This document shows positions 8,721-17,807 of a stretch of 64,000 nt of DNA, piece by piece. The translations under genes and the position numbers were made by a program. The stretch lies in contig CAYFFQ010000006.1 in the NCBI GenBank assembly GCA_964342465.1, forward strand, positions 25,291 through 89,290, written 5' to 3'. Positions within the stretch are counted from its first letter, which is position 1, and every line of letters starts with the position of its first letter. Source of the DNA: MGIIb-Q1 sp964342465 (GTDB lineage Archaea; Thermoplasmatota; Poseidoniia; Poseidoniales; Thalassarchaeaceae). The notes below the pieces were generated by a model. It saw nothing but the letters and a program-made list of their open reading frames with translations, was not told the origin of the DNA and did not search any database.

Positions 8721-11700
8721 CTATTCGACACTGGAGAGCGAACTGTCATCCAACCATTCGATGGCCGAACTTTCATCTTCATGCGGTATGGAATCTTCGC
8801 CATCCTTCTCTTCAGTGGTCTCGTTGTTCTGCTGCACCGCCCCCTCTCCCCGATATTCTGACCCTCTGCTGCTCACGGCGAGGGGGTCGACATAGAGGTT
8901 CTCTCCGACCCCATCCGCTTCGTCATGTCGATGAGCCGATTCTCCACTTTCTGGTGATTGCTCTGAGTAGAGTGTGGCAGCCACTTCTGCAAGGTCATCA
9001 GTTGTGGACGAAACCTCGGACACATCCTTCATCGCCATGTCGGCGAGGAGCAGGTTCTGCTCACCTTCCAGCCGAGAGTCCTGTGGGGCTGCCCATCCCA
9101 CAGCGACCTGTTCGACCACGCCTCCCTCCTCTCGTTGTGGTCGAAGCGTGATGACGAGGAGTGTCAAGATGGCTATCACCACCAGAAGGGCGATGGCGCC
9201 GATGGTGAGTGTCAGAATTGTCCCCACACCATCTCCTTTGTCTGAGACCTCGATGTCACTTCCATCGTCGTTGCTATCCTGAAGAACACCATCTTCAGGT
9301 ATGATACCGCTCCTCGTATGAGCCGCCTGTTGCCCCTCGGCATCGGTGCAACCGATAGTTGAGGCGAAAGGTGCTCCCTCTGCCGGCGGCATCCACATCG
9401 CTGAGAATGTTCCATCTATTGGGAGTGGTCCTTCAGCATCCATCACCCTCGTTGCGTTGACATCGATGATGACGAAGGTGCAAATCGTTCCGATGTGTCC
9501 GTCCGCATCGCTGATCTGCGCCCTCAATTCGCTCAACACTCCAACCGTCACCTCGCCAGTCTGGTCGACCACTTCAGGTGGTGAGAAGGAGATTTCAACT
9601 GCCGTGTCATTGACTCCCCTTAGGGAATCGACATCAGAAACGATGGTTTGAAGGGTAGCTGGGCCAGCGGTGAAGGAGTTGTCAGCATTGAGGGTGAAAC
9701 CCCAATATGTCAAATTGCCGTCAGGGAATCGACAATCATCCCATTCGACAGGCTGCGCCGTCATGGCGACGATGTTACCCGACTGAGCGAGATTGAATTG
9801 GACATGGGCAAGTTCTCTGGTGTGGTTGATGGCGACCCACCCCCTCTCATCAACACCTCGTCGGAAGGGGGAGTTGGTCGTCTCACATAATCCGATACCT
9901 GAGACAGTCGGTGGAATGAGGTGTACGCCCCAACTCGCACTGGTGAGATGGAATTCTTCCGGCTTGCTCGGAGAGGTCATCTCCACCTCCACAAGCAGGT
10001 CACCGAACTCCAGCCCGGCAGGTGGTGGGGCTAATGTGACGAAGAGGGTGGTCTGATTCAGTGAGGCGGAATCGGTTTCTCCCTGCAACTCCAATTCGGC
10101 CTGTCCGGGCCACATCACTCTGACTGAATAGGAGTAGTCTAACAGCAGGTCATCGGGGTCTTTGAGGGTCATCCTCACCCGTTCACCATCTCCCATGGCC
10201 AAGGCTCTCTCATTCCCATCGATGTCGGTCAAGGTGAGATCGACTCGCAGAGGTTCGTCGTGGACGGAGACGACTCGCGAGGTGAACAGGGAGCCGATTG
10301 AGTCGTAGAGGAAGAAGTTCACATCCCCCTTTCCTCCACCCCAAGGCAACCTCCAGACGGCCCGATAGCAGAAGACATCGGAGAATCCACTTTCCGTCGC
10401 CTCGACTTGGGTGACTGTGCCACTGTCGGTGATTATCATCGGGAGTTCATCCGATGGGTCGTGGTCGGCGTCGATTACGCATGAGCGCAGAAAAATGTCT
10501 CGGTCACGCACCACCGGCTTCTCCGCCCTGTGAGGTAGGGGAGTTATCCCGTTCCACCCTTCATCATCCACCCCTTCGATATGCACGCCATACCATGTGT
10601 GGGGAGCATTCGAGACTGCCATCGCGTTGTCGAGTTGTAGCAGGTCGACCTGCCCCTGTTCGTCTCTGACTTCGCTCAACAGGTCGAGCGTCCCGAGCGG
10701 AATGGTTGTCGGCACCGATAGGCTGCTGTACCAAGTGAGGCCATCTGTGCTGGTGGAATTGATGAATGTCCACTTGTCTCCGCTTCCATTGACTCGCCAT
10801 GCCAATCTGGTGGCCACGACGGCGAAATCGTCGGTCACCGTCGTCGTGCAGCCGACTGTGTCTCCCCGATTGACCGTCCATGTTGAACAGACCAATGACT
10901 CGGCTGTGGGTGGTTCATTCACCTGCAGGTTGAGGATGGCGAGATTGTTGTCAACAACCCTCTCCGGATTGACCCAATCGCGGGCGAAATATCGGACGAC
11001 GTATTCGTTGAAGCCGACCCTCGTCGGAGTCAGATTGACACTGACCATCTTGCGTGAACCGTTTTCGTCACCACCCGGCATGGTCAGCGAGACATTGGCG
11101 AGAATCCCGTTTCCGTTCCTGTCGCGCACCTCGAGGAAGCCGTCGGTCAATCCTGGAGCCTGATTCTTGACAATCACATCGATGCTGCCGTTGACACCGA
11201 TGGAGAGCCGTCCATCACTTCTCACAGCCTCGACCTCAACATCGTGCAGAATGTCGGCATAGGGTGCCATCTTCGGGTCCCCCACCACCGTACCCATCCA
11301 CGAAATCATCGGATTGGCGGCATAATTCACCTCAGCGAAATTGTAGCCGTAGGCGTAGTACGGAAGCAGTGTCGAGGGATAACCGATTGCCGAGAGATAT
11401 GGCTCGTAGACATAGCCCTTGACACCCGAAACACCATCCTCCAGCAGGTCTGCCACCAGACTCTGTCCATAGGTCGCCCCCCATGTGAAGGTACGCCCAC
11501 CAGTGCTCACCGCGGTCTCGGCGATGCTTCCATCCTCCCATGTGAAATGAGGTCGGATGGCCCGTAGATTCATCGTATCGAAGTAGACAGTGCCGTTGGC
11601 GGTGATGTTGTCTAGGGTGGATACCATCCTCACTTCGAAGTAAGTGGCGTTGGCCGCAGGTCTGAACCGCATGGTCCTCGAATTCCATGTATCGCTCAAG

Positions 11701-14120
11701 GCTCGCTCTGAACTGATATTTGTGGTTAGCAGGGTGCCGTTGTCATCAAAAGCATCCACCTCAATTCTGAAATCACCGTTGAGCCACCCACTCGCCTGAG
11801 CATACCCATAGACTATCCACGCGTGCCCCTTGAGGTCGTCGGAAAAGTCGTAGGTCTGTTTCACGGCGGTCTCCGCTCCTCCTGAGGCGGAATAGGCTGG
11901 ACAGGTGTGTGCCGCCCTGTCCGCTATCTGTCCGACTTCAGACGATGAGAGAGTCCGGTTCCAGAACTGGATTTCATCGACCAACCCCTCGAAGTAGGTG
12001 CTGCCGGCACGGTTCACCCCAACTTTATACAACTCGATACTGTCTATTGTTCCGTTGGGAACAACGGTGCTTCCGACCAATTCACCATCCATGTATTGGT
12101 GGAGTGTGTTGTTCTCGTAGGTCACGACGAGATTGGTCCAAGTCGACTGTTGTATGGTGCCGAATGGGTATGAGATGTTGTTGTAGACCTCCCATTCCCC
12201 AGGCGAGGCTCCGCTGGCCATGATTTGGAAGGAAGCGGAATCACCGGCAACATCGTTGACCGCGATAACGGATGAATAGCGGTCCTGACTGGAATTGCCG
12301 CTGTTGACCCACAGCGATACCGAGAAGTTTCCAGCCCAGTCGGTGACATCAACTTTGGCGTAATCGTCGATTCCGTCGAAGAAGTAGCAGTTGCCGAAGA
12401 GGCACTGCTGCCATCCGCTTCCGTTGCTACTTCCGAAAATAGTGAGATTATTGGTTGATGCGGAATCCGAGACGGAGAGACCACTCCCCTCTTCGAATCT
12501 CCATTCGTGAACCAATCCCGAAGTCGGCCCCCCGAGTCCGGTGCCGCGGGTGAACGCGGATGCTGGAATAACCTGCTTCGTCTGATTGACGCCCTCCCAA
12601 GAGAGAGTGAGGCCGGCCCAACCGAGATGCTCGAAGAACTCGGTTCTCAAGTGATGGAGGCCAGCGTCCAGCCACACGACCCCCGACCTCTCCTGAAGGG
12701 TGTGCTCCCCCCGATTGTCGACCACCTCTTGGCCATCCAACCACAAGACCGAACCATCGTCGCTGTTGAGATGGAATGTCCAGTTCCCACTCTCCGGGAT
12801 GGTGATGGCTCCACTGTGGCGCACCGACCAATAATCGTCGAATCTCTCGTCGAGGCCAGACCAGACACCTGTGGTCTGTGGGTGGTCGATGTTCGCCTCC
12901 GCTCGCCAATAATCGGGTGTCCTGCCTTCGAGATTCGGCATCTGAGAGCGGTTGAAGGATATGCCGGCATTGTCAAAGTATTCGGCCAGCAGACCAGCGG
13001 TCGTGCTCGCCTCGCTGATGGAACAGGTGGTGGATAGGGTTCCCGCCATCGCCGCTGCGCCATTTCGTTTGACCGTCGTCTGTCTGACCCAGTCCATATC
13101 CTCACCAGTAGCGAGGGGTGGGTTGTCATACTGCCAGAACTTGGCTCCACTGTTCCATGCGGAATCTGCTGTGTCGAACCCAGAATTGGGCAGGAAATTG
13201 GAGTTCCACGAACCGTCGTTTGACCCCCATGAGGCGTAGAACATCACATCGCTGCGATTGGTGACGAAGGTTGCGTCCTGATTGAAATGTGTTGGAATTC
13301 CGAGTGTCCCGTTGAGCGAGGTGTTGGCGGCATAAAGCATGTCATTCCACCACTTGTAGCCCGAACCGTTGCGGTTGGTGGCAAGGTCGAGGACAGCTTC
13401 ACCGCGCATACCGAACGAATTGTTCGCCTTGTCAATAAGACCGAGAGCAGTTTCGGTGGTGTAGCCGGTTAGCCTTGTCACCAGATAGAATCCTTCGTCG
13501 CTCCGAGAGAACTCACTCATCTCCTGCTGTCCGGCAGGGCCATAGGTATGGGTGGCCCACCAATTTTGATGAATCGTAGAATTGAACGCGCCGTTGACTA
13601 GTCCGATTTCAGAGTCGAAGGCGGCTCTTCCGTTTCCCGGCCCATTGAGGCGCAGCGGAATCCCCTTGGTGGTGACGAGATAATTCAACTCGGTGGTCAG
13701 ATTCCTGTCAGCAATCATCTGCCGTAGAGGTTCAGCAAAATAGGTGTCAAATTGGTCTGGAGTGATGGTTTCAGCCGTCGGAGTGGCTTCATCGGTGAAC
13801 AGAAACACTCGGTCGGATGAGATGTTTCGTGCAGATGCGAAGGCGTAGCCAATCGTCTTGCTGACTTCACTCTGATTGTTTATCAGAACTCCGACATCGG
13901 AGTAATCGATGTAGGAGAGAAATGAGAATCCCTCTGGTACGGCGACATTGGGAAAGGGAGTCTCGTTCCACAGGTCAACTTCACCGGAGTGGTTGACCCC
14001 CGTTTCAACTTCAAGGACAGTGGAAGGTAAGGGCAATAATTGGGTGCAAACCAATAGTGCGAGCAGGGTAGCAGAGCGAACGCCGGTCACACCCCCCGAT
14101 GCTTTAGCATCGCTCATCAT
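8721..14120 (-). CDS. Giant membrane-anchored surface protein: TIGR03790-like, PA14 and LamG domains
   Basis: A 1,799-residue exported protein. An N-terminal signal sequence (ATLLALLVCTQLLPLPSTVL) leads to a TIGR03790-like region (residues about 60-270, including LNYLVTTKGIPLRL). A PA14 domain follows (AEYFDN to LTLSWEG, with WLDGQEVVDN), then a LamG/concanavalin-like domain (HEWRFEEG, YFFDGIDDYAKV, VDEIQFWNRTLS). Beta-rich extracellular repeats lead to one transmembrane helix near the C-terminus (LTIGAIALLVVIAILTLLVI) and an acidic cytoplasmic tail of about 120 residues. PA14 and LamG usually bind carbohydrates, so a role in polysaccharide or particle adhesion is inferred. Many NxS/T sequons suggest N-glycosylation. 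Confidence 0.85.
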   Translation of the reverse strand: MMSDAKASGGVTGVRSATLLALLVCTQLLPLPSTVLEVETGVNHSGEVDLWNETPFPNVAVPEGFSFLSYIDYSDVGVLINNQSEVSKTIGYAFASARNISSDRVFLFTDEATPTAETITPDQFDTYFAEPLRQMIADRNLTTELNYLVTTKGIPLRLNGPGNGRAAFDSEIGLVNGAFNSTIHQNWWATHTYGPAGQQEMSEFSRSDEGFYLVTRLTGYTTETALGLIDKANNSFGMRGEAVLDLATNRNGSGYKWWNDMLYAANTSLNGTLGIPTHFNQDATFVTNRSDVMFYASWGSNDGSWNSNFLPNSGFDTADSAWNSGAKFWQYDNPPLATGEDMDWVRQTTVKRNGAAAMAGTLSTTCSISEASTTAGLLAEYFDNAGISFNRSQMPNLEGRTPDYWRAEANIDHPQTTGVWSGLDERFDDYWSVRHSGAITIPESGNWTFHLNSDDGSVLWLDGQEVVDNRGEHTLQERSGVVWLDAGLHHLRTEFFEHLGWAGLTLSWEGVNQTKQVIPASAFTRGTGLGGPTSGLVHEWRFEEGSGLSVSDSASTNNLTIFGSSNGSGWQQCLFGNCYFFDGIDDYAKVDVTDWAGNFSVSLWVNSGNSSQDRYSSVIAVNDVAGDSASFQIMASGASPGEWEVYNNISYPFGTIQQSTWTNLVVTYENNTLHQYMDGELVGSTVVPNGTIDSIELYKVGVNRAGSTYFEGLVDEIQFWNRTLSSSEVGQIADRAAHTCPAYSASGGAETAVKQTYDFSDDLKGHAWIVYGYAQASGWLNGDFRIEVDAFDDNGTLLTTNISSERALSDTWNSRTMRFRPAANATYFEVRMVSTLDNITANGTVYFDTMNLRAIRPHFTWEDGSIAETAVSTGGRTFTWGATYGQSLVADLLEDGVSGVKGYVYEPYLSAIGYPSTLLPYYAYGYNFAEVNYAANPMISWMGTVVGDPKMAPYADILHDVEVEAVRSDGRLSIGVNGSIDVIVKNQAPGLTDGFLEVRDRNGNGILANVSLTMPGGDENGSRKMVSVNLTPTRVGFNEYVVRYFARDWVNPERVVDNNLAILNLQVNEPPTAESLVCSTWTVNRGDTVGCTTTVTDDFAVVATRLAWRVNGSGDKWTFINSTSTDGLTWYSSLSVPTTIPLGTLDLLSEVRDEQGQVDLLQLDNAMAVSNAPHTWYGVHIEGVDDEGWNGITPLPHRAEKPVVRDRDIFLRSCVIDADHDPSDELPMIITDSGTVTQVEATESGFSDVFCYRAVWRLPWGGGKGDVNFFLYDSIGSLFTSRVVSVHDEPLRVDLTLTDIDGNERALAMGDGERVRMTLKDPDDLLLDYSYSVRVMWPGQAELELQGETDSASLNQTTLFVTLAPPPAGLEFGDLLVEVEMTSPSKPEEFHLTSASWGVHLIPPTVSGIGLCETTNSPFRRGVDERGWVAINHTRELAHVQFNLAQSGNIVAMTAQPVEWDDCRFPDGNLTYWGFTLNADNSFTAGPATLQTIVSDVDSLRGVNDTAVEISFSPPEVVDQTGEVTVGVLSELRAQISDADGHIGTICTFVIIDVNATRVMDAEGPLPIDGTFSAMWMPPAEGAPFASTIGCTDAEGQQAAHTRSGIIPEDGVLQDSNDDGSDIEVSDKGDGVGTILTLTIGAIALLVVIAILTLLVITLRPQREEGGVVEQVAVGWAAPQDSRLEGEQNLLLADMAMKDVSEVSSTTDDLAEVAATLYSEQSPESGESAHRHDEADGVGENLYVDPLAVSSRGSEYRGEGAVQQNNETTEEKDGEDSIPHEDESSAIEWLDDSSLSSVE

Positions 14121-14218
14121 GTTATCGCATCCGTGTCAGTACATTTTCATACGATTTTTCAAAAAAACAGATGTCGGCAGCGAGGGGTATATTGCCGAAC
14201 CCCTCACCTGCTCCAAAC

Positions 14219-14851
14219 ATGGTAGATGTATTCATGGCGAGAGAGTGCCGGAATGGACTGGTCAAGGTGATAATCGGGGACATCACCAAGACCGAATCGG
14301 AGGTGATGGTCACCACTGCCAACAACCGACTTGCAGGCCGTGAAGGGGTCGATGCGACCATTCACGAAAAGGCGGGACCTGAACTCCGTGAGGCTTGTAA
14401 TGCCATCGCTGCAGAGCGTCGCAAGGAGAACAAGCAGCCGTGCCCCGTCGGCACGGCTGTCGTGACAGATGCATTCGCTCTTCCAGCCAAGAAACTCATC
14501 CATGTCGTCGGCCCAGACTGCCGCAGGCCGACTCAGGACGAATCCCGCAGAGGACTGCTCAAGAAAGCCTACGAATCACTTTTCGACGAACTTACCTCTA
14601 TCGGCGACGTGGGAACAGTCGCAACCCCCCCTCTTTCCATGGATGTGTTCTCATACCCACACCGCGAAGGGGCGAGGATGACGATGGAGATAGTTCTCTC
14701 CTGGATGGATGAGAGTGAGGACATCGGGGTCGATGAGTTTCTGATTGTCACCAGCGAGATGAACTGGATAAACAACCTCAGAACCGTCTACCGAGAATCC
14801 GAGGACCAGTTCGCAGGAAAGGACATCACCCGACAATACCGTTCCAGTTGA
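14219..14851 (+). CDS. Macro-domain protein (ADP-ribose binding or hydrolase)
   Basis: A macro domain of about 210 residues. Motifs are VIIGDITKTESEVMVTTANNRL, where the Asn pair contacts the distal ribose, then GREGVDATIHEKAGPEL, PVGTAVVTDAFALPAKKLIH and the late ATPPLSMDVFSYP. Family members remove or bind ADP-ribose derivatives such as O-acetyl-ADP-ribose or ADP-ribosylated targets. The ATG at 14219 is chosen; ATGs at 14171 and 14234 are also in frame. It is divergent from the giant surface gene, with about 98 bp between the starts. Substrate is unknown. Confidence 0.88.
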   Translation: MVDVFMARECRNGLVKVIIGDITKTESEVMVTTANNRLAGREGVDATIHEKAGPELREACNAIAAERRKENKQPCPVGTAVVTDAFALPAKKLIHVVGPDCRRPTQDESRRGLLKKAYESLFDELTSIGDVGTVATPPLSMDVFSYPHREGARMTMEIVLSWMDESEDIGVDEFLIVTSEMNWINNLRTVYRESEDQFAGKDITRQYRSS

Positions 14852-14900
14852 GTCGCCCGATGAGAAGACCCCCCCACCGCGATGATTGCTCCGCTCGCAG

Positions 14901-15059
14901 GCGATGGGATGATGGCCGCCGGTGGGGAGCGACTAATCGTGCATGTTCGCGCCATGCGCTCGGCCCATGCACGGGCGATTGGATGATGGCCGCCGGTGGG
15001 GAGCGACTTATCGTGCATGTTCGCACCATGCGCTCGGCCCATGCACGGGCGATGGGATG
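14901..15059. repeat. 74-bp tandem repeat, two copies plus a partial third
   Basis: Units begin GCGATGGGATGATGGCCGCC at 14901 and recur at 14975 and (partly) at 15049, each differing by a few bases. Within each unit CGTGCATG and CATGCACG form an inverted pair about 25 bases apart, so each unit can fold into a hairpin. The array sits between the convergent macro-domain and FAD-reductase genes. No other feature is seen in 14852-15202. Confidence 0.9.
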
Positions 15060-15202
15060 TCATCAGTTCGATGAGACTGCCCACCGCCGCACTCAGAGGC
15101 GCTCTGCTGCAGGCACCGGATTCTTGGGCTAGTGTGAGGCATTTGAGTAGCACCCCACTCCTGATGCATCCTCATCGGGATGTCCTTCAGTTCAGAAGTT
15201 CC

Positions 15203-16444
15203 TCATTCCTCTTCACAGAAGGATGTCGTACCACCCCGCCTCCGCTCCGCTCGCCATTGTTCAGCAATCGCTCTCGCCTTCTCGCTCGGCAACCACTCAT
15301 CACGCCGTAGTGGTGGACGGAAAGGAAGGCGCCTCACCTCTCTGCCGTTGCTCAACCTCTCTCTCTTGAGCATGAAGCGAGCGAAAAGTGAGTAGACCAC
15401 TCTTCGGCTCAGGTCTGGGCGGAACAGCCGAGCGATGAAGGGAAGTCCATCCTGTAACTTCTGCTGTTCCTTCATCCATCTGTTGGCGATTCTTTTGAAT
15501 GTCCTGTCGCCAACTCTGTTCATCAGCCAGCGGTTGGCGACGCTGGTCTTGACCGTCGGCAAAATCATTCGCCTCACCTCTCTTTCGTAATCCACTTCAC
15601 CAAGAATCGCCTTGGCGGCGAGGACTCCGCTGGTGATGGCGTAACGCATTCCGAACCCCCACATGAAATCTTGCAGACCACCCGCCTCACCGACATAATG
15701 GCGACCATCCACAGTGTAGTGGCGAGGGAGGGAGAAGTCACCCTTGCCCCCCACTCTTTTGATGACTTTCTTACGAAGGTCGGGGTATCTCTCTTCGTAC
15801 CAGGCGATGGTTTCGTTGAGGAATCTTTCGCTCTTTCTCTGTTTTCTCCACAAGCAAGTGCAGATGAGACCGATACCGTCTATCACGATGAGATAGGCGT
15901 AGGCACCCGGGGCCAATTTGTCATTGAGGTGGAAAGCGGCGTGGTCAGGATGGTCGGTTGTGAAAATCTCCCCGAAAGCGACCGCTGAAGTTTGTTTTGG
16001 CCCAGCAGCAATGATGTCGCAATCTTCTTCGGAGACTCTTGAACGATAGTGCAGGTGGGCACCGGAGGCGAGCGCCTGCCGCTTGAGTCCCTGGTCAATC
16101 GTGTGGTCAGCACGCCCTCTCTCTATGATTCTGAAGGCGACGGAAGGGCTCCAAGCCTTGGTGATCTTGTCATCAGGATGAATCACATCCACCTGATGGA
16201 ACGGGGTGGTCTTGAACTCATCTGGGTCGATACCCCAATCTCGTAACTCATCGAGGAAATCGCGATCACTGGTCCAGTTCTCCAATCCCTGAAAATCACC
16301 GTCGAACCGAGCTCCGGAATCCGCCCTCACATCGTGGACATGCACCTCGCGTCCGGCTTTGGCGAGGATGATGGCGGCGGCCAGTCCCGAAAGCCCGGCA
16401 CCCATGATGGTGATGGGCTCATCGCTGCTCCCTTCCACCTGCAT
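15203..16444 (-). CDS. FAD-dependent oxidoreductase, geranylgeranyl reductase-like
   Basis: About 413 residues. The N-terminal dinucleotide motif is IMGAGLSGLAAAIILAKAG, followed by VHDVRADSGARF. A later GRHYVGEAGG and FGMRYAITSGVLAAKAIL are typical of the geranylgeranyl-reductase/PHBH-like flavoproteins that saturate isoprenoid chains in archaeal membrane lipids. The first ATG is at 16489, but that leaves only 32 bp to the divergent moaE; the ATG at 16444 places the GxGxxG motif at the usual distance, so I prefer it. The C-terminus is basic. The isoprenoid substrate is an inference; a general FAD oxidoreductase remains possible. Confidence 0.75.
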   Translation of the reverse strand: MQVEGSSDEPITIMGAGLSGLAAAIILAKAGREVHVHDVRADSGARFDGDFQGLENWTSDRDFLDELRDWGIDPDEFKTTPFHQVDVIHPDDKITKAWSPSVAFRIIERGRADHTIDQGLKRQALASGAHLHYRSRVSEEDCDIIAAGPKQTSAVAFGEIFTTDHPDHAAFHLNDKLAPGAYAYLIVIDGIGLICTCLWRKQRKSERFLNETIAWYEERYPDLRKKVIKRVGGKGDFSLPRHYTVDGRHYVGEAGGLQDFMWGFGMRYAITSGVLAAKAILGEVDYEREVRRMILPTVKTSVANRWLMNRVGDRTFKRIANRWMKEQQKLQDGLPFIARLFRPDLSRRVVYSLFARFMLKRERLSNGREVRRLPFRPPLRRDEWLPSEKARAIAEQWRAERRRGGTTSFCEEE

Positions 16445-16521
16445 CGAATCCTTCGAGATGCCTGTCGTGCATGAAGGATTCGCCCCCATTTAGGTTAAAG
16501 AGAGAAGACCTCTCCCTCATT

Positions 16522-16956
16522 ATGATGACACAATCAGAGAGAGTCGTCATCGTCGATGCCGCGGCTTCGCTCGACTCCAGTGAAGTGCGTGCTCAACTCG
16601 ACCTGTCCGGCTGCGGGAGTGTCGTCTCCTTCCTCGGCGTCACCCGTGACATGGAGTCGGGTGCTCAGGTTGAGTATCTCGAGTTTGACGCATGGCAGAG
16701 TGAACTTCCCAAGGTATTGAGAAGACTCGGGGAGGAGGCGGTTGAGAAGTTTGGAGTCTCTTCCGTAGCCATGGCTCACAGAACCGGCAGGGTTCGGCGC
16801 GGCGAGGAGATAGTCGCGATACATGTCGCAAGCCCGCACCGCGCTCAGGGATTCGAGGCGTGCCGCTGGCTGATTGATGAATTGAAGGCGCAGGCACCGT
16901 TATGGAAGAAGGAAGTCACCTCGGAGGGTGAGGTGTGGAAGGAGGGTCTCGGATGA
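16522..16956 (+). CDS. moaE: Molybdopterin synthase catalytic subunit
   Basis: A 144-residue MoaE that transfers sulfur from MoaD thiocarboxylate to precursor Z during molybdenum/tungsten cofactor synthesis. Family motifs are GSVVSFLGVTRD, VEYLEFDAW, MAHRTGRVRRGEEIVAIHV and SPHRAQGFEACRWLIDELK, ending in the APLWKKE signature whose Lys residues line the active site. Two adjacent ATGs (16522 and 16525) could start it. The stop overlaps the moaC ATG (ATGA), so the pair is co-translated. No moaD or moaA is visible in the window. Confidence 0.96.
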   Translation: MMTQSERVVIVDAAASLDSSEVRAQLDLSGCGSVVSFLGVTRDMESGAQVEYLEFDAWQSELPKVLRRLGEEAVEKFGVSSVAMAHRTGRVRRGEEIVAIHVASPHRAQGFEACRWLIDELKAQAPLWKKEVTSEGEVWKEGLG

Positions 16957-17408
16957 GTGGAAAGAGGGAAGGAATCATCGAAGTCGGATGGAAGCCGATT
17001 GTCAGGCGCGAGGCAGTCGCAACCGGAGTCGTCAATCTCAGCCAAGAATCCAAGCAGGCCATCACTTCTGGTGAAGTCGCCAAAGGCGATGTGATAGAGG
17101 CATCGACAGTAGCCGCCATTCAGGCGGTCAAGGAGACACCTCGGATGATTCCTCACTGTCACATCATCCCGATTGAGGGCTGTTCCGTAGAGTGGGTGTG
17201 GGTGGGAGAGTCACTGCAATGCACGGTCACGGTATCTGCACATTGGAAGACCGGCGTGGAGATGGAGGCGCTTGCTGGGGTCACTGCCGGACTTCTCTGT
17301 GCCTGGGACATGGTGAAGTCCATCGAGAAGGACCAGCATGGTGAATATCCTGAGACATCCATTACCGATGTGAGGGTTCTAAGCAAGACGAAATCCTCTG
17401 CCGAATGA
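16953..17408 (+). CDS. moaC: Cyclic pyranopterin monophosphate synthase
   Basis: A 151-residue MoaC acting with MoaA in the first step of molybdenum-cofactor synthesis. It contains the Arg-rich start of the fold, the MIPHCHIIPIEG segment (equivalent to the usual LIPLCHPIP), and the diagnostic KTGVEMEALAGVTAGLLCAWDM. The ATG at 16953 overlaps the moaE stop; a GTG at 16935 is less likely. The last seven codons lie in the 55-bp segment duplicated across the scaffold gap, but the frame closes before the gap, so the protein looks complete. Confidence 0.95.
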   Translation: MSGKREGIIEVGWKPIVRREAVATGVVNLSQESKQAITSGEVAKGDVIEASTVAAIQAVKETPRMIPHCHIIPIEGCSVEWVWVGESLQCTVTVSAHWKTGVEMEALAGVTAGLLCAWDMVKSIEKDQHGEYPETSITDVRVLSKTKSSAE

Positions 17409-17595
17409 CCGAGTCCTCCACAGAAATAGCGGCCTGTCGGNNNNNNNNNNNNNNNNNNNNNNNNNNNNNNNNNNNNNNNNNNNNNNNNNNNNNNNNNNNN
17501 NNNNNNNNNNNNNNNNNNNNNNNNNNNNNNNNNNNNNNNNAGACGAAATCCTCTGCCGAATGACCGAGTCCTCCACAGAAATAGCGGCCTGTCGG
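17386..17595. other. Scaffold gap (100 N) flanked by an identical 55-bp sequence
   Basis: Bases 17441-17540 are N. The 55 bases before it (17386-17440) are repeated exactly right after it (17541-17595). This is the signature of two contigs whose ends overlap but were joined with a fixed-length gap. The duplicated piece includes the end of moaC, so it is very unlikely to be a biological repeat. Collapsing it would remove 155 positions. No gene is seen in 17596-17807. Confidence 0.95.
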
Positions 17596-17807
17596 AGGAG
17601 AGTTGCGGAGAGTGAATGGTGGGAGGGGAGGCCCACATCCTGCATCAGAAAGAAACACCTTGACGGGGGGAGTTGCCGCCGGCTGATGTGGCTGGTGACC
17701 ACTCATGGCTTTGGGCAGAGGGGTCTTTCGGGATGACGTTCGCCGCAAGGTCTCCGAACTGCTTGGTGGATGCGTAGTATTGAGAACCTGAACCCACTCG
17801 CCGGTCC

